Assembly: GCF_040958095.1 (NCBI RefSeq)
Contig: NC_091165.1
Coordinates: 29,964,215-30,028,214 of the forward strand
Length of the DNA: 64,000 nt
Direction of reading: 5' to 3'
Source of the DNA: Procambarus clarkii
Lineage: Eukaryota; Arthropoda; Malacostraca; Decapoda; Cambaridae
Shown: positions 35,580-48,863 of the stretch, in pieces
How positions within the stretch are numbered: position 1 is the first letter of the stretch
Layout: every line of letters starts with the position of its first letter
The notes under the pieces: generated by a model
Databases searched by the model: none
Seen by the model: the letters and a program-made list of their open reading frames with translations, nothing else
Told to the model about the DNA's origin: nothing
Translations under genes and position numbers: made by a program

Positions 35580-36111
35580 ATATTTTATTAAATATGACCG
35601 AAAAAGTAAGATTAATAATTCTAACACGAATTTTCTCAATCTTTCGTACATTATGCTTCACTGTTGGAGGTAAATCAAAAATCACTTCTCCAAAATTCAT
35701 TTTTATTTCTAGTCTGACGCGACACGGGCGCGTTTCGTAAAACTTATTACATTTTCAAAGACTTCACAAATACACAACTGATTAGAACTTGCGTTTCCCT
35801 GATTTTATATCTACATTTGAGTGAGGTGGGAAGGGTGATGTGGCATTACATTTGAGTAAGGTGGGAAGGATGATGTGGCATTAGAGGATATTAATAGGGT
35901 ATTAAAAGTATCAACACAAGACAGAACACGAAACAATGGATATTGAATAGAAGTGTTTGTAGAAAGCCTATTGGTCCATATTTCTTGATGCTTCTATATT
36001 GGAGCGGAGTCTTGAGGTGGGTAGAATATAGTTGTGCAATAATTGGCTGTTGATTGCTGGTGCTGACTTCTTGATGTGTAGTGCCTCGCAAACGTCGAGC
36101 CGCCTGCTATC
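35580..36111 (-). mobile_element. 5'-truncated Penelope-like element, left arm of palindrome
   Basis: Left copy of a head-to-head pair; positions 35580-36088 pair with 36128-36636 with no indel. It contains the C-terminal end of the GIY-YIG endonuclease frame and about 390 bp of terminal region, including the TTTGAAAAT - GTAA/TTAC - GAAACG motif (35732-35759) and the AAACGCGCCCGTGTCGCGTC block. It ends in a (TA)n run at 35567-35582. Confidence 0.85.
35968..36111 (-). pseudogene. GIY-YIG endonuclease C-terminus (left copy)
   Basis: 47 codons plus stop: DSRRLDVCEALHIKKSAPAI, then NSQLLHNYILPTSRLR. The pattern RRxxxCEALHIKKxxPAIN is the end of the GIY-YIG nuclease domain in Penelope-like elements, where the glutamate of EA-hIKK is a conserved active-site residue. 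All upstream coding sequence is missing. Confidence 0.72.
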
Positions 36112-36128
36112 GCTAGCCGCCTGCTATC

Positions 36129-36248
36129 GAGGCACTACACATCAAGAAGTCAACACCAGCAATCAACAGCCAATTATTGCACAACTATATTCTACCCACC
36201 TCAAGACTCCGCTCCAATATAGAAGCATCAAGAAATATGGACCAATAG
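36129..36248 (+). pseudogene. GIY-YIG endonuclease C-terminus (right copy)
   Basis: EALHIKKSTPAINSQLLHNY, then ILPTSRLR, and the same stop. One residue differs from the left copy (Ala to Thr after KKS). A stop at 36114-36116 and the junction sequence close the frame upstream. Confidence 0.7.
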
Positions 36249-36660
36249 GCTTTCTACAAACACTTCTATTCAATATCCATTGTTTCGTGTTCTGTCTTGT
36301 GTTGATACTTTTAATACCCTATTAATATCCTCTAATGCCACATCATCCTTCCCACCTTACTCAAATGTAATGCCACATCACCCTTCCCACCTCACTCAAA
36401 TGTAGATATAAAATCAGGGAAACGCAAGTTCTAATCAGTTGTGTATTTGTGAAGTCTTTGAAAATGTAATAAGTTTTACGAAACGCGCCCGTGTCGCGTC
36501 AGACTAGAAATAAAAATGAATTTTGGAGAAGTGATTTTTGATTTACCTCCAACAGTGAAGCATAATGTACGAAAGATTGAGAAAATTCGTGTTAGAATTA
36601 TTAATCTTACTTTTTCGGTCATATTTAATAAAATATGTCTACAGGAAAGACTGCTACCAA
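36129..36660 (+). mobile_element. 5'-truncated Penelope-like element, right arm of palindrome
   Basis: Right copy, over 99 percent identical to the left arm by eye. The motif lies at 36457-36484 and the GCGCCCGTGTCGCG block at 36485-36499. The tail AGGAAAGACTGCTACC (36642-36658) is followed by a TA run. It extends about 24 bp further than the left arm at this end before the TA tract. Truncated about 20 codons later than the left copy. Confidence 0.85.
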
Positions 36661-36668
36661 AATATACT

Positions 36669-36696
36669 AATATATATATATATATATATATATATA
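36669..36696. repeat. (TA)n tract at Penelope-like 3' end
   Basis: Short TA run directly after the element, mirrored by the one at 35567-35582. Confidence 0.93.
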
Positions 36697-36699
36697 ACT

Positions 36700-36800
36700 G
36701 AAAACTTCCCACCCCAGAAGGATTCGAACCCAGACAGCTAAGAACACTATGCACCTTGGCATTCCTGGTATCTTAACCGCTAAACCACACTGACTGTACA
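36700..36800 (-). mobile_element. tRNA-derived SINE head
   Basis: The minus strand has box A GTGGTTTAGCGGTTAAGAT and box B GGGTTCGAATCCTTCTGG, about 40 bp apart, followed by GGTGGGAAGTTTTCAG. It is a tRNA-like fold by spacing, but the flanking body marks it as SINE-derived. Confidence 0.6.
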
Positions 36801-37489
36801 AAAATGTTGGTAATCGTGAGACTATTTACCCAATATCCGACAGCACTCGGTGGTTAACTTGGGCATAGATATTCCATCGAATCACCTCACTTGATGGGGT
36901 CATATGAGCAACACAAATGTGAACAATCTTGAATAGTTCCCAATAAAATATCATGAAAATCAATAAAATTGATTATCAAAGGCCTGTGAGAGACTCAAAG
37001 GCAGTACATATATTACATAAAAGCCAAACAAGTGTTGTATCACAATGTATTTTAACAAAAACTGCCCCCCCAAAAAATGTAAATAAACTGTAAATTGATC
37101 TCTTATTCTCAGTCATGCAGAAAAATGTTTTAAAGAGTATCAAGAGCTTCTCGCGGAACCACTAAGAGCTAAGAGTGTACAACTTCACGTATTAATTGAC
37201 ACGGCTCTCAACCAATAAAACTACAGCAGTCTATCTAAACAACCAATAATAACTAACTATAACAACATCCGCTGTTATATTTCGAAAGTATATTTGGATT
37301 TAAAGATGCCTTCACGTGAAACAAACGTTAGTGATATGCTTTTGATGAGTATTTTCCTTCGTCTTGGTGATTCATTTAAAAAGCCACAGATGGTCTCTTT
37401 TCTCAAGGTGGTAGGGTAATTAGTCGGCGTCGTTAAGTTAGGTGAGTATTAAGGTTCTTAACTGGTTAGGTGAGACACACATGACGCTT
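36801..37489. other. intergenic stretch, nothing recognised
   Basis: AT-rich, no recognised feature. Confidence 0.6.
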
Positions 37490-37805
37490 GAGATATGGTG
37501 AGAACAGGCTTGATGTACATGGCACTTGGGGGGATAGTAGAAGAGATGGTGATGCTGGTGATGCTGGTAGAGGTGGTGGTGATGCTTAGAGGAGATGATA
37601 GTGGTTTTGAGGGTGTGGTAGCGGTGGTGGTGTTGATGGTGTGCGGGGTTGTAATTGTGGTAGCAGTGGTGGTGATGATGGTGTGGGGGGGTTGTAATTG
37701 TGGTAGCGGTGGTGGTGATGATGGTGTGGGGGGTTGTAATTGTGGTAGCAGTGGTGGTGATGATGGTGTGGGGGGGTTGTAATTGTGGTAGTGGTGGTGG
37801 AGGGA
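37490..37805. repeat. GGT/GAT-rich tract with 41-42 bp units
   Basis: About four units of TTGTAATTGTGGTAGCAGTG followed by GTGGTGATGATGGTGTGGGG at 37640-37800, preceded by irregular GGTGATGCT words. His/Pro or Gly/Val-rich frames are artefacts. Confidence 0.9.
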
Positions 37806-37971
37806 GGACAGCAGCGTGGCTCACCACACATAACTCACCGCCGCTGTGAGATATATGCCGAGAACCACAGCTAAAACACAGGTGTTGAGATGATGAATGC
37901 TGGAAGATGAAGCCTCGGAACACACGCTTAATTTATGCACTCTCTTCTTGCGCGCGCGCACACACTCACAA

Positions 37972-37992
37972 ACACACACACACACACACACA
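37972..37992. repeat. (AC)n tract at LINE 5' junction
   Basis: Ten AC units directly before the LINE 3' fragment. Confidence 0.9.
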
Positions 37993-38049
37993 CCATGGCG
38001 GGATCCAAGAGTCAATGTTCGATCCTGCAGACACAATTAGGTGAGTACA
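37993..38049 (+). mobile_element. very short LINE 3' fragment in (AC)n
   Basis: GGCGGGATCCAAGAGTCAAT and GACACAATTAGGTGAGTAC match the last 55 bp of the LINE at 29981-30562 (GGCGGGACCAAAGAGCCAGA ... AACTAGGTGAGTAC). (AC)n lies on both sides. Confidence 0.7.
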
Positions 38050-38061
38050 AACACACACACA

Positions 38062-38160
<99 letters not shown>

Positions 38161-38170
38161 ACACACACAC
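38050..38170. repeat. (AC)n microsatellite
   Basis: About 120 bp AC, with a GT and a TC interruption. Confidence 0.96.
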
Positions 38171-38707
<537 letters not shown>

Positions 38708-38844
38708 TGTATGGGTGTGTGCTATATGTATTTACCACTTATGCCTGTATGATCGAGCTGTTAGCTCTTGGGCCCCGCCTTTCTAACTGTCGGTTGTCTA
38801 ATATACCAATTCCCGACCTATTTTTCTTCTATCATATTTACTAC

Positions 38845-39008
38845 AAGGTATGTCAGGTATCTTGCTACTTTTGTAAGGTATCTTGCCAGTTATGTCAGGT
38901 ATATTTATTGTGAGCTGTGTCAGGTATCTAGGCAGCTATGGCAGGTATCCTACCAGTTGATAGATATCTAGACAGCTGTGTCAGGTATGATGCCAGTTAT
39001 GTCTGGTT
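38845..39008. repeat. degenerate TGTCAGGTATCTTGCCAGTTA repeat
   Basis: About eight diverged units of roughly 20 bp, with spacing changes. Confidence 0.75.
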
Positions 39009-39319
39009 ATATCGTTATACCCATCACCCTCTGTGTCCACGATATCACGTCTCGTGTGCTATTCTGGTATCATGTCAACACAACACTGAGCGTTCTACCA
39101 GCGATAGACATGACCCGTATTGCTGAGAAACCAACAACAATATTACCTAATCAACAATTTAGTAGACTTCAAGACTAGCTGGTGTGAGGGGGGGGAGCAG
39201 ATTTGCCTACTCTAGGCCTACTGGTCTAGTGTAGGCTAATAGGCCCTCTGATGTGATGCTCGTTAACTCTTGTGATATTTTGTCATACCGAATAATGTCA
39301 TAACAGTGGGATTGAGAAG

Positions 39320-39405
39320 AGGCTGTGGCAGTGATGTTCGGCGTTCGGACACTGGTCATAGGGGTTGGGGTTCGAATCCTTGGTTTTTGGTGAAGGATAT
39401 GACAG
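39320..39405 (+). mobile_element. tRNA-like SINE head
   Basis: GGCGTTCGGACACTGGTC (degraded box A side) and GGGGTTCGAATCCTTGG (box B, 39366-39382). A TGGTGAAGGATATGACAGC body is followed by a (CT)n tail. Confidence 0.5.
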
Positions 39406-39421
39406 CTTGGAAAAAAATCAT

Positions 39422-39447
<26 letters not shown>
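39422..39447. repeat. (CT)n tract
   Basis: Short CT run acting as the tail of the SINE-like segment. Confidence 0.93.
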
Positions 39448-39454
<7 letters not shown>

Positions 39455-39649
39455 CTTGAAAGCGTCATATGACAAAGAGTACCGGGAAGACGGGACACCA
39501 CAAGCGTAGTTCTCATTTTGTAACTACCATTAGGTAATTTCACACACACACATGCAGTTATTGTGCTTATAGTGACCCAGAACAATTAATTTTATAGCAG
39601 TAAAAACACACACAAAAAAAAATTAATTTAAGTTGCCCCATTGACTAAT

Positions 39650-39765
39650 TGACTTTTCTTATTCAAGTTCAAGTTCAAGTATGTTTATTGAGATAAGCAA
39701 GAAATACATCTCAAAGGGATAGAGTAGCTTAGGCTATTTCTACCCCCCTTCTTTTCTTATGGGTG
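39650..39765. repeat. dispersed repeat with TTCAAG leader
   Basis: Three TTCAAG hexamers, then TATGTTTATTGAGATAAGCA, AATACATCTCAAAGGGATAG and AGTAGCTTAGGCTATTTCTA. I recall this as a common decapod dispersed repeat. On the minus strand it has an AATAAA-type end, suggesting a retroelement 3' terminus. Confidence 0.6.
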
Positions 39766-39788
39766 TAGCCTATCATGTAGTATTATAC

Positions 39789-39811
39789 TATTGTACTATA
39801 GTAGTACAATA
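39789..39811. other. 10-bp stem hairpin
   Basis: TATTGTACTA, loop TAG, then TAGTACAATA, inside a TACTAT-rich stretch. Confidence 0.8.
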
Positions 39812-40039
39812 CTATATGTATTGTACTATTGTATAGTAGCTTATGAGCGCACATCAGTGACGCTTTCAATAATGTACAACTTAGAAAGTTTTTCATTTCG
39901 ACTGGTACACAGGTTGACAGCAAGTTACAGCAGACAGGAAAACTATTTACTGTATTCTCACTGTAATCTGAATAAAAAACGACGCTGAAATCTTTTAAGC
40001 TTTCAGCTCCTACGGCTGTAGCGATACAAGGACTGATAC

Positions 40040-40265
40040 AGTAATTTAAGCGCTAAAGACACATCAATTTATTTAAAAAAAAATACAGTCATTTATTCGA
40101 AAAAGTCTATGATTTATATGCTAAAAATACAACAAATTATGCGCAACACAAACAACAATTCATGCGCTAAAAATACAGAAATTTATGCGCTAAATATACA
40201 ACAATTCATACTCAAAATATACAGCAAATAATTCGTAAAAGAGACAACAGTTTATACGTCAAATC
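40040..40265. repeat. degenerate 23-bp ATGCGCTAAAAATACA repeat
   Basis: About eight diverged units ATTTATGCGCTAAAAATACA with CAA-rich ends. Confidence 0.75.
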
Positions 40266-40650
40266 CTCATTACAATCATTGAAGTTTTACTGAAGAACTT
40301 TGTAACATTCTCAAGAACACATCAAGAAACCCCCGAAGAGATGAGGTTGAAGTGTCGGAACATAGAGCAGTAAGTGGCACAGAGGAACAGAATAAGTGTC
40401 TGAGAAGAGAGGAGAGAAGTGCAGACAAACATACTCTTCTAGCTGTGGCTGAGCGAGGCTGAACAATCTCGCTCCAAGAAGAGAAAATCTCCTTAAACGA
40501 GATGAGTGTCAATCACGTTGATAGGGAATTGATTACCCTCAAGGAGACAATCAGAGTGATGGACGACTCAGAGACCGGCTCTGATCGCTTATTCTGAGTG
40601 TGAACAGATGGTGACAGGAGTGGCGGACTTGGGGGTGAGCTGATTTTGAT

Positions 40651-40652
<2 letters not shown>
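40266..40652. other. intergenic stretch, nothing recognised
   Basis: No recognised feature. Confidence 0.6.

Positions 40653-40692
<40 letters not shown>
40653..40692. repeat. (GA)n microsatellite
   Basis: About 40 bp GA. Confidence 0.95.
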
Positions 40693-42189
<1,497 letters not shown>

Positions 42190-42540
42190 CAGGTTTTGAA
42201 CCCTCGGGCCCTCGCAAGCTGAATTGTCCAGTCAGAACGTCGATATATTGTCCAGTGAGATTGATGTTTAGAAGTCGTATTGTTCAGTTAGACCTATGGT
42301 CCACGCGTTTAATTGTCCAATGAGATCATGCCGCTCAAACTGAATTGTTAAGTGAGACCGTAGTGTAAAAGTCGAATTGACCAGTTAGAGTACTCGGGCT
42401 TAATTGACTAAATCCTACCCATGAAACACAAGGTGAATTGTCCAATGAGACCCTGAAACATAACCTGAACTGTCCAATGGAGTCAATGGTACTTAAGCTA
42501 AATTATCCAATGAGAATAATCATTTAAGAGCCGAAGGGAT
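42190..42540. repeat. degenerate GAATTGTCCAATGAGACC repeat
   Basis: About nine diverged units, 35-42 bp apart. The most conserved part is AATTGTCCAATGAGA, so CCAAT recurs through the array. Confidence 0.8.
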
Positions 42541-42689
42541 CAGCTGACCCATTACAACAGCTGGTAAAACTCTCAGTTATTAGTTCAAAGCAATTAACAT
42601 TTTTATCATAAAGTTTGGACCACCTGGACCACTTTTATAAACTTTAAAATACTACAGCTAAAATGTTGTTGAATACCAATTAGTGAGAA

Positions 42690-42870
42690 AGGCAAGGAAA
42701 GGGAATTGTCAAGAGAAAGTTCCAAGCCATTCTGGATCAGGATAAGGATCTGAGATGAAACTAGGAGGGGGGGGGGGAAATGGTGAGCAACCACTTGGAC
42801 GGTCGGGGATTGAACGCCGACCTGCATGAAAACGAGGCCGCCCCCCCTACCGTCCAGCCATAGTAGTTGG
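42690..42870 (-). mobile_element. SINE type C
   Basis: The plus strand shows CAGGATAAGGATCTGAGATG, then GAGCAACCACTTGGACGGTC and GGGGATTGAACGCCGACCTG (box B complement), with the tRNA-like 5' side at CTACCGTCCAGCC. Confidence 0.75.
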
Positions 42871-43104
42871 GCCAATTAGTGAGAACGATTTAGGGTACTG
42901 AAACAGATCACTCACCTGACGCATTTTGTGAACCTCTGCTTACATGATCAATAGATTACACCTCCCAGCTTACACTGGCTCAAGGATCGGGGGCACATTC
43001 ACTAATTGATCAGTAATCCCGCCAGCATAGCATTTAAACGTTGTCTGTAAACTGTGGGTGGAAATAAACAACATTACGATACGCGTTACGCAGGTCACAA
43101 GAGC
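42871..43104. other. intergenic stretch
   Basis: Nothing recognised. Confidence 0.55.
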
Positions 43105-43752
43105 ACGACTGGCCACAAACAAACCAAAGCCACAAACAAACCAAAACAACAAACAAGCCAAAGCCACAAACAAACCAAAGCAACAAACAAGCCAAAGCAA
43201 CAAACAAGCCAAAGCAACAAACAAACCAAAGCCACAAACAAACCAAAGCCACAAACAAACCAGACCAACAAACAAACCAGAGCAACAAACAAACCAGACC
43301 AACAAACAAACCAAAGCACAAACAAACCAAAGCAACAAACAAGCCAAAGCAACAAACAAGCCAAAGTCAACAAACAAACCAAAGCAACAAACAAACCAAA
43401 GTCAACAAACAAACCAAAGCAACAAAGAAGCCAAAGCAACAAACAAACCAAAGCAACAAACAAACCAAAGCAACAAACAAACCAAAGCAACAAACAAACC
43501 AAAGCAACAAACAAACCAAAGCAACAAACAAACCAAAGCAACACACAAACCAAAGCAACAAACAAGCCAAAGCCACAAACAAACCAAAGCCACAAACAAA
43601 CCAGACCAACAAACAAACCAGAGCAACAAACAAACCAGACCAACAAACAAACCAGAGCAACAAACAAACCAGACCAACAAACAAACCAAAGCACAAACAA
43701 ACCAAAGCAACAAACAAGCCAAAGCAACAAACAAGCCAAAGCCAACAAACGT
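43105..43752. repeat. 17-bp minisatellite, about 38 copies
   Basis: Unit AAACCAAAGCAACAAAC and variants (GCCAAAGC, CAGACCAAC, CAGAGCAAC). Blocks of variants recur in the same order (near 43235-43370 and 43575-43735), so a segment of the array was duplicated. No stop in any frame and a period not divisible by three explain the 233-244 residue frames on both strands. Confidence 0.96.
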
Positions 43753-45094
43753 AACATGACAGAGACGACGTTTCGGCCCCGTCGTTGAGCCGCCCTTGTC
43801 AAATCGGGACGAGTTAATAGGCACTTAAGATCAAGTCGTTTGCTAGTTTAAGTTCCGTCTGCCACTTCTCAGTTCTAAAGTTAACTAAAGGTTCAGATCA
43901 CGCCAATAATACCGCTCTTAAAAGACGTTGAACGCCCCCAAAAATAGCATACAATTTTTATTTAACCTATTTAATCTAAGTCGAGAATTTTGAACACCGG
44001 TGAACTGATTGATTCATCAATAACACAAGATGACATTTGAGTAGACTAACCACCCTTGAATGTATCTTAAATGATCTTAGGGTGCCATCTATTAGGTCCT
44101 AATAGGGGTCCCACGGTGAGTCTCTATGGAGATTCTTATGAGGGTTCCTCTTAGCGCCCTCTGGGGGCTCCAAGAGGATCTGGGACCTCCCGGAGGGCCT
44201 TTTCCACCATGAAGTATATGAGGAGAGCCTTTCGCTGCTCAAGAAGGTAACGTAAAGTACATAACGGTGTATATCAAACTGAATAGGACGGTGATTTAAT
44301 AACATACAATTTGCATCGCGTCGTATAGGCTATTGATCAATTAAACTATTGTCTCACTAGGGCAGCGTAGTTTTGTTGCTCGATAAGACGGAGATACGTC
44401 TTACTTTGCAAGACGTCTCTGGTCCTTAAGCTGATGCAAGCCGTTCATTTTTCATCGATTGAGCAATACCTAAATTGGGCTGTCCGAGCGCTAGACATAT
44501 ATATGTGAGCTGATAAAGATGGTTGGATGACGAACAAGGCCATTGAGCCGCTTCTGTGCTTGGATAATGACCAAACTTGTGAGGGGGGGGGGGGTCGACC
44601 CCGGGAGAGTTCCGATACAAGGTAACAAATGACTCAAGTTATGACAGGGGTCCGTTGCCCTCTGTTGTCTCCTCTGTCACTGTTGTTCAACGGTAATGTT
44701 AATGTAATAATGATAGTAGGGACAATAATGGTAATAATATTAACAATGATAATGATAAGTGTCTTATTATTTAACAGTTGGTTACTGTATATTGAAATTA
44801 ATCTTTTGTGAATATTTAATTTATATTCACGTAGCTATGGACCTTTGATATGTATGCAGTTGACTTTGAGAATGTATTTGCAGAAATATATATTTTAAAA
44901 CATGAGAAAATGTTACGCAATTCGAAGAGGGATGATTCATTCATTTTGGATTCATCCCATGTCTGGCCTGAATTTTCAGAGAATATCTAGTGTTATAAAT
45001 AATATGAAGTGTTCGACATCTGTATAATTCATTTAGTGAGGGACAGGAAGAATGTGAATCTGTATATGTATACTTTAGGCTTGTAACGAGGTTC
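43753..45094. other. intergenic stretch
   Basis: GACGACGTTTCGGCCCCGTC at 43765-43784 may be a decayed GAAACG motif copy. Irregular AATGATAATG words at 44690-44770; G run at 44584-44593. No gene recognised. Confidence 0.5.
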
Positions 45095-45297
45095 CCTTAA
45101 GGTTGAACTACTGACCTTCCCTCAGGATTCAACCCTTCAACCCCCCCACAACAGCTGCCTAACTCCCGGGTATCTATTTACTGTAGGTGAACAGATGTAT
45201 TAGGTGAAAGGAACCACTTTTGTCCCTCCGGAGAATTGAGCCATGGATTCTCGATTGTGTCAAGAACGAAGCCAACTGTACTACGAGACCCCCTCCT
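45095..45297 (-). mobile_element. SINE type B
   Basis: Minus orientation: tail side TTAAGGTTGAACTACTGACC, body GGTATCTATTTACTGTAGGTG, head TCTCGATTGTGTCAAGAACG with box B complement GAATTGAGCCA near 45233. Confidence 0.65.
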
Positions 45298-45336
45298 AAA
45301 TAAGTATGATTCAATACACGAATATCAAGGATCAAT

Positions 45337-45543
45337 ATGCAGGCGATGAGTCACAATAACGTGGCTGAAGTATGTTGACCAGACCACACACTAGAAGGTG
45401 AAAGGGACGACGACGTTTCGGTCCGTCCTGGACCATTCTCAAGTCGATTGTCCATGGACCATTCTCACAATTGACTTGAGAATGATCTCGGACGGACCGA
45501 AACGCCGTCGTTCCTTCACTTTCTAGTGTGTGGTCTGGTCAAC
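45337..45543. mobile_element. palindrome of the GAAACG stem-motif repeat
   Basis: Left flank GCGATGAGTCACAATAACGT, then an inverted pair 45374-45543 with an irregular centre. The right arm carries GATCTCGGACGGACC, a decayed version of the stem, before GAAACGCCGTCG. Confidence 0.82.
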
Positions 45544-45612
45544 ATCAAGGATGTGAAACGTGATATTGCTACGGTGTTAATGATGTTGTGAGCCTTGATG
45601 ACCACACTCGGT

Positions 45613-45667
45613 GTCCTGCAAGCCTCTCCTTGACCGCGACGAGCGGTCAAGGAGAGGCCTGCAGGAC
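45613..45667. other. 25-bp stem hairpin
   Basis: GTCCTGCA, mismatch, GCCTCTCCTTGACCGC pairs with its complement around a GACGA loop; one mismatch in 25 positions. Origin unknown. Confidence 0.9.
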
Positions 45668-45669
45668 TA

Positions 45670-45699
45670 CCTCAGCCTGTCAAGTCTGACAGGCTGAGG
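45670..45699. other. 13-bp perfect stem hairpin
   Basis: CCTCAGCCTGTCA, loop AGTC, TGACAGGCTGAGG. It lies two bases after the 25-bp hairpin. Confidence 0.92.
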
Positions 45700-45771
45700 A
45701 ATGGACATGCTCTCGTCTCTATCTCATATCAACTAATAGGTGGTCCAGACCTGGGCATTACACTAATGGTT

Positions 45772-45964
45772 GTTGACCAGACCACACACTAGAAGTTGAA
45801 GGGACGATGACGTTTCGGTCCGTCCTGGACCATTCTCAAGTCGATTGTGAAAGTCAAGTCGACGTTTCGGTCCAGGACGGACCGAAACGTCGTCGTCCCT
45901 TCACCTTCTAGTGTGTGGTCTGGTCAACATACTTCAGCCACGTTATTGTGACTCATCGCCTGCA
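45772..45964. mobile_element. palindrome of the GAAACG stem-motif repeat
   Basis: Inverted arms meet near 45850. The centre has an extra GTCGACGTTTCGGTCCAGGA piece, so the centre itself was rearranged. The right flank runs through CTTCAGCCACGTTATTGTGA to 45964. Confidence 0.82.
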
Positions 45965-46526
<562 letters not shown>

Positions 46527-47544
46527 ATTTTTTTAAGAGAGAGGATCAAGCACTTAATGTTATTGTATGCTGAGCCAAGATAAAAAAAAAAAGCAATTAC
46601 GCTGATCTGCGGTTAGATTTTGAGTATAAGAACTAGCTGCACTTACCAAAGATGTAATGGCTTCTCCGGCTTGTAATGTTTATGCTTTTCTACACGGAAC
46701 TTTAAAGTATCGTAAGGTGGCACCTCTGATCTGATCTTATGGTCTCAGATGATGCTCGTATCTCTGATCTCGTCTCCTGATCTTAGATGATGCTGGTACT
46801 TCTGATCCGATCTTGTGAACTGGGGATTTTGGTACCTCTCGTCTCGATTCCTAGGTTTCAGGGCTTGTATTTGGGCGTCTTCACACTAAGCATTCCTGCC
46901 ACATTCATACTGAAGTATTTTAAAGTATTAGAGAATTACTTTTATTGTCAATAAGTCGATGGATCAAAATATTGTTGTGGCAATGCCTCTTTTTTTCTAG
47001 GATTATTAAAAAAAATATTTGGACTGGTTAAGGCATTACCACCGAGTGTATAATAACCTTAGAAATTATGATATTGTACGGAATAGTCTAATAAAACGGG
47101 TGACAAAACTACTTTGTTCTCCCCTTTGTGGGATTTCTAGTAACAACATCTATATTATCGTACAATTAAGAGATTTTCTGAATACCATAAACGTGAAAGT
47201 TATTCGTGTTCTATGTTCTCGTAAGCTCTGTGCAACCATAATAACTTAGCTCTTACACGTGATAATTGCCTTACCTTACTACTCTATAGATATTTTATTG
47301 AAATACTCTGGTTACGACAGTATGATGAAATAAATCTCACATCACATATGTTACAGGAGACGGCAGTGAACATTAATTTTAAATGACCCTCATTTAAATG
47401 ATTTTAAATGAACATTAATGACCCCCTCCTTATTATCATTCAAAGCGTGAAGCTCATGTTTCGTCCCTTTAAAACAATAAAACATTTATATAAAACTATA
47501 TTATCCCACTATTTATTCTTGGCCAAACGGACATAAACCTACGT
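46527..47544. other. intergenic stretch
   Basis: CTGATCT/GATGCT words recur at 46725-46840. A TTTTAAATGA inverted cluster at 47375-47415. No gene recognised. Confidence 0.55.
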
Positions 47545-47660
47545 TAGTGAGGAGGGACCTACAACATTCCTTCTAATTGTTCTTGTCTTCTTCTCCGAGG
47601 TTATGGGTCCCTTTTCAAGCTGGAGGTAGTACCCTCCTTTTATGCCTAATCTAGATGGGG
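47545..47660 (+). repeat. unclassified dispersed repeat
   Basis: TTGTCTTCTTCTCCGAGGTT, ATGGGTCCCTTTTCAAGCTG and GAGGTAGTACCCTCC match 19825-19880 in order. Both copies precede a TA microsatellite at some distance. Confidence 0.55.
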
Positions 47661-47873
47661 GGACACGTCGATGACTGGGCCGACCCCTATTATGTATATA
47701 TCAGAAAACACTATGGGACTCGGAGGCCATCATTTCATCTCCACCTACTTGATAGGGGGTCGCCGTGGGAGCCGACATTTCCTCTTAAAACCAGGCAATA
47801 GGGGTGGACCCTTACTCAGCATTCACAGTCCCTTAATACCCAGCAGTCACCCTGCAAAGTTTAATGAGGATAT

Positions 47874-47982
<109 letters not shown>

Positions 47983-48092
47983 TTCTAGTAATACATTACA
48001 TGTTTTGTGTTAGCCAGGAAACAAGGGCAGGGTAGGCCCTCATCTTCTGCATCTCTCACATTTCCCCCTCATTACGGGGCTTCCCACCGGTC

Positions 48093-48193
<101 letters not shown>

Positions 48194-48863
48194 TACAGAC
48201 AGACAGACAGAGAGAATGCTTTTGTTTTCCTCTTTGTTACGGTACAAGCATTAATGACGCTTCATGCTGAGCATTAACCTGTCCACATTGCGTGTTTCAG
48301 TATATCAGAACAGTTGATATCATGTAGTTTTCCTGATAATGATTTGTACTGGTTGTTACTGGTATGGCTTCTGTTTCTGAGTCTGACTGCGGTAACCGGG
48401 CCGCTTGTTGGTTGATAAGTGTCAGACCTGGCGTTAGGACCCACTGTATTGGTTGATAGGTGTCAACAAGGGTTTGCCTCCTTCAGACTGTCCCGTGTGG
48501 CTGGTGATACGAATCAAATCAGCGAAGAGAACGTTTTCCCCTGTGACTTTCTAGCACATGATATTTTCCTGAAATTAACTCAGCCCCAAGACCGGTTCTA
48601 ATATACGACCAGCGAAACGATGCTGGCGTCAGGAATTTCATCTTTTCGCTCTGCAATATAATTTGCAACGTAATATCCAATTTTCGCCATTAACATTTTG
48701 AACCGCGAGTTGTGACCCCAAATTAGGCCTGAAGCAGTTGTTCTACCTGATTGCTTGGAGTTTAGAATGCTCCTGCAGGTGATTCCACAATATGTTTAAT
48801 TACAATAGTTCAAATTGTTCAGGTATCTCAACTATTTCTCATGTATTATTATCATATTATCAT
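48194..48863. other. intergenic stretch, nothing recognised
   Basis: A frame at 48419-48601 matches no known family. Confidence 0.55.

Noticed and set aside
43054-43802. Long open frames of 233-244 residues on both strands
   Set aside because: They are the 17-bp array read in frames that contain no stop; similar proteins appear in several frames and on both strands.
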